From Chlamydiota bacterium (GTDB taxonomy: Bacteria; Chlamydiota; Chlamydiia; Chlamydiales; Rhabdochlamydiaceae), in assembly GCA_011065235.1 (NCBI GenBank), contig JAAKFB010000139.1, forward strand, positions 1-5,290: a DNA stretch of 5,290 bases, read 5' to 3'. Below the pieces are notes generated by a model that had not been told where the DNA came from, ran no database searches, and worked only from the letters and a program-made list of their open reading frames with translations. Shown piece by piece: positions 4,145-5,290 of the stretch. A program made the position numbers and the translations under genes. Position 1 is the first letter of the stretch. Each line of letters starts with the position of its first letter.

Positions 4145-5290
4145 TACGCATCCTTCTTTAGTCTCCTCAATACGCTCAGAAGCACCCTGTACACCATGAT
4201 CAACGGCCATCTGTAAGTATTTTCGTGCAAGGTCGTGGTTTTTTTGTACTCCGAGACGGCCTTCGAGGTAAATGACACCAATTTCCATTGCGCTATCCCA
4301 CGCTGGGAAACCAAGGTCTAGGGCTTGGCCTAGGTAACGTACTGCGCGAGAGAAGTTACGCCTAATTCCCCTCCTTCCCTCAAGATAGATCAGTCCTAGT
4401 TCATACGCTGCAAGCCTATGTCCACCTTCTATCGCTCTTTGATAATTGACTGAAATGAGTCGTCTATTCCTCTGTCTCCGTGCGATCTCTAGACAAGTGA
4501 GACCGTAATCCCTAGCTACATCTTCGAATCCAAGATCTTTAGCAATAGTAAAGAGAGTAAAAGCAGCGCTCAAATCATTTTGCGAGAAATAGTGCTCTTG
4601 ACTCCTCTCGAACCGATTAATGAGAATCCTACCTAAATAGGCTGCTGCTTCACTGCGATTGATAGCAGGTGCCCTTGCCATTCTTGCAATACGATAAAGA
4701 ATAGTATACCCCTCTTTTTTCTTTGCAGGGGACTGTCTGTCTCTCAGCAATAACTTGCCTCCTTTTACTCCAGCCCCTACACGCTCTTCTAAAGTTAAAG
4801 CAGGATCAGCTTCATTAAAGGCGCTCACATATTCTCGAGTTGCTTGAGATGCGACGCCCCTAGCTCGTGAAGTTATGAGAGCGTCTGCTAACGCAATGCG
4901 ACACTTTCCGCTTTGCAGGAGAATCCCTTTTTTATACCAATTAATCGCAGTACGTCGACTTCGTACGACGCCATGCCCACCCTGATCATAGATCTGACCT
5001 AGAAGGAAATGAGCCGCCATGTTTTCAGCAGAATGTGCTTGGGTTTCAACAATGTTCTGTGCAAAACGGACAGCCATGGGAAGATAAGGATCTATAATGC
5101 GAGTGCCTTCAAAACAATACTGAGCTATTTCGAGTTGGCGCTCTATGCTACCATCGAGAGCCTCTTGAAATGCATGCATCGGATTTTCAGCATTGAGCTC
5201 ATGAGATCGTCTGAAGGGCTCGATTGCTTCATCAGTACGATCTAACATTAAAAGGCGTTGTCCTAATTTTGTATTCATTTTCTCAAGAAC
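4136..5290 (-). CDS. TPR/Sel1-like repeat protein ending in a CaaX box, candidate host-prenylated effector; probably open at 5' end
   Basis: The frame is open to the right edge. ATG 5278 (numbering used here, 380 residues) is possible, but VLEK codons precede it without a stop or a spaced ribosome site, so the true start may lie outside. Residues 1-32 match the second half of a tetratricopeptide repeat (LGQRLLMLDRTDEAIEPFRR then HELNAENP). Sel1-like repeats follow: AAHFLLGQIYDQGGHG with AINWYKKGI (88-119), AAYELGLIYLEGRRGI with AVRYLGQALDLG (290-323) and SAMEIGVIYLEGRLGV with ARKYLQMAVDHG (329-362). Weaker repeats lie between them. Sel1 solenoids bind proteins and are common among secreted proteins of Legionella, Coxiella and amoebal chlamydiae. 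No enzyme domain or membrane segment is visible. The last four residues are Cys-Val-Leu-Met, a farnesyltransferase-type CaaX box, on a charged linker (IEETKEG). No terminator was seen after the stop. The repeat call is firm; host prenylation is inference. Confidence 0.85.
   Translation of the reverse strand, partial: VLEKMNTKLGQRLLMLDRTDEAIEPFRRSHELNAENPMHAFQEALDGSIERQLEIAQYCFEGTRIIDPYLPMAVRFAQNIVETQAHSAENMAAHFLLGQIYDQGGHGVVRSRRTAINWYKKGILLQSGKCRIALADALITSRARGVASQATREYVSAFNEADPALTLEERVGAGVKGGKLLLRDRQSPAKKKEGYTILYRIARMARAPAINRSEAAAYLGRILINRFERSQEHYFSQNDLSAAFTLFTIAKDLGFEDVARDYGLTCLEIARRQRNRRLISVNYQRAIEGGHRLAAYELGLIYLEGRRGIRRNFSRAVRYLGQALDLGFPAWDSAMEIGVIYLEGRLGVQKNHDLARKYLQMAVDHGVQGASERIEETKEGCVLM
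4139..4150 (-). other. Codons for C-terminal CaaX motif (Cys-Val-Leu-Met)
   Basis: The codons TGC GTA TTA ATG immediately precede the TAA stop. Cys, two aliphatic residues and Met fits the consensus for eukaryotic farnesyltransferase and is one conservative change from the CVIM of K-Ras4B. Bacteria lack CaaX prenylation, so the motif could act only inside a eukaryotic host, as shown for Legionella AnkB. It could be a chance ending, since it lies next to an IS remnant. Confidence 0.55.

Noticed and set aside
5009..5245. 78-codon plus-strand frame
   Set aside because: It is antisense to the TPR/Sel1 gene, which has clear repeat structure on the other strand.
1..5290. tRNA, rRNA or CRISPR array
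   Set aside because: I saw no cloverleaf-like sequence, no rRNA-like conserved stretch and no regularly spaced repeats on either strand.

Overview
The window carries three complete or edge-cut reading frames of good quality, one probably truncated frame and one transposase remnant. Together they look like an accessory effector locus of an obligate or facultative intracellular bacterium. The best guess is an environmental chlamydia (Parachlamydia/Waddlia/Simkania type), with a Legionella-like organism as the alternative. The reasons are a YopT-type (C58) cysteine protease domain behind a hydrophobic N-terminal segment, a Sel1/TPR-repeat protein ending in a eukaryotic-style CaaX box, an orphan with a C-terminal tail anchor, and the lack of any housekeeping gene. 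The taxonomic call is inference; no marker gene is present.

Layout. Positions 1-2197 (minus) hold the first 732 codons of a large protein. It has a hydrophobic segment near residues 61-84, a Pro/Arg/Ala-rich linker, a long unrecognised helical middle and a C-terminal peptidase C58 core (Cys591, His703, Asp720). The window edge cuts it just after the Asp motif. Positions 2198-2561 are a divergent intergenic region with two overlapping hairpins and a very good sigma-70-like promoter facing right. Positions 2562-3209 (plus) encode a 215-residue orphan with a single C-terminal membrane segment. Positions 3132-3836 (minus) encode a 234-residue orphan with a Ser/Pro/Gly-rich start and a Gly-Val repeat. 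Its end faintly resembles the first half of a Fic/Fido fold, and its last 26 codons run antisense into the neighbouring gene, which suggests truncation. Positions 3837-4135 are AT-rich and hold a large AT palindrome and the 5' fragment of an ISNCY-like transposase. Positions 4136-5290 (minus) encode a TPR/Sel1-repeat protein ending in Cys-Val-Leu-Met, open at the right edge.

How the genes may work together (inference). Three of the four proteins carry a different route to a host membrane: an N-terminal hydrophobic segment, a C-terminal tail anchor and a lipidation box. C58 proteases such as YopT act on prenylated Rho GTPases at membranes, so a CaaX-bearing protein two genes away is a striking pairing. 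The two are not in one operon and no direct functional link is shown by the sequence. Base composition is visibly more GC-rich in the protease gene than in the rest, which together with the IS fragment fits a mosaic, recently rearranged region.
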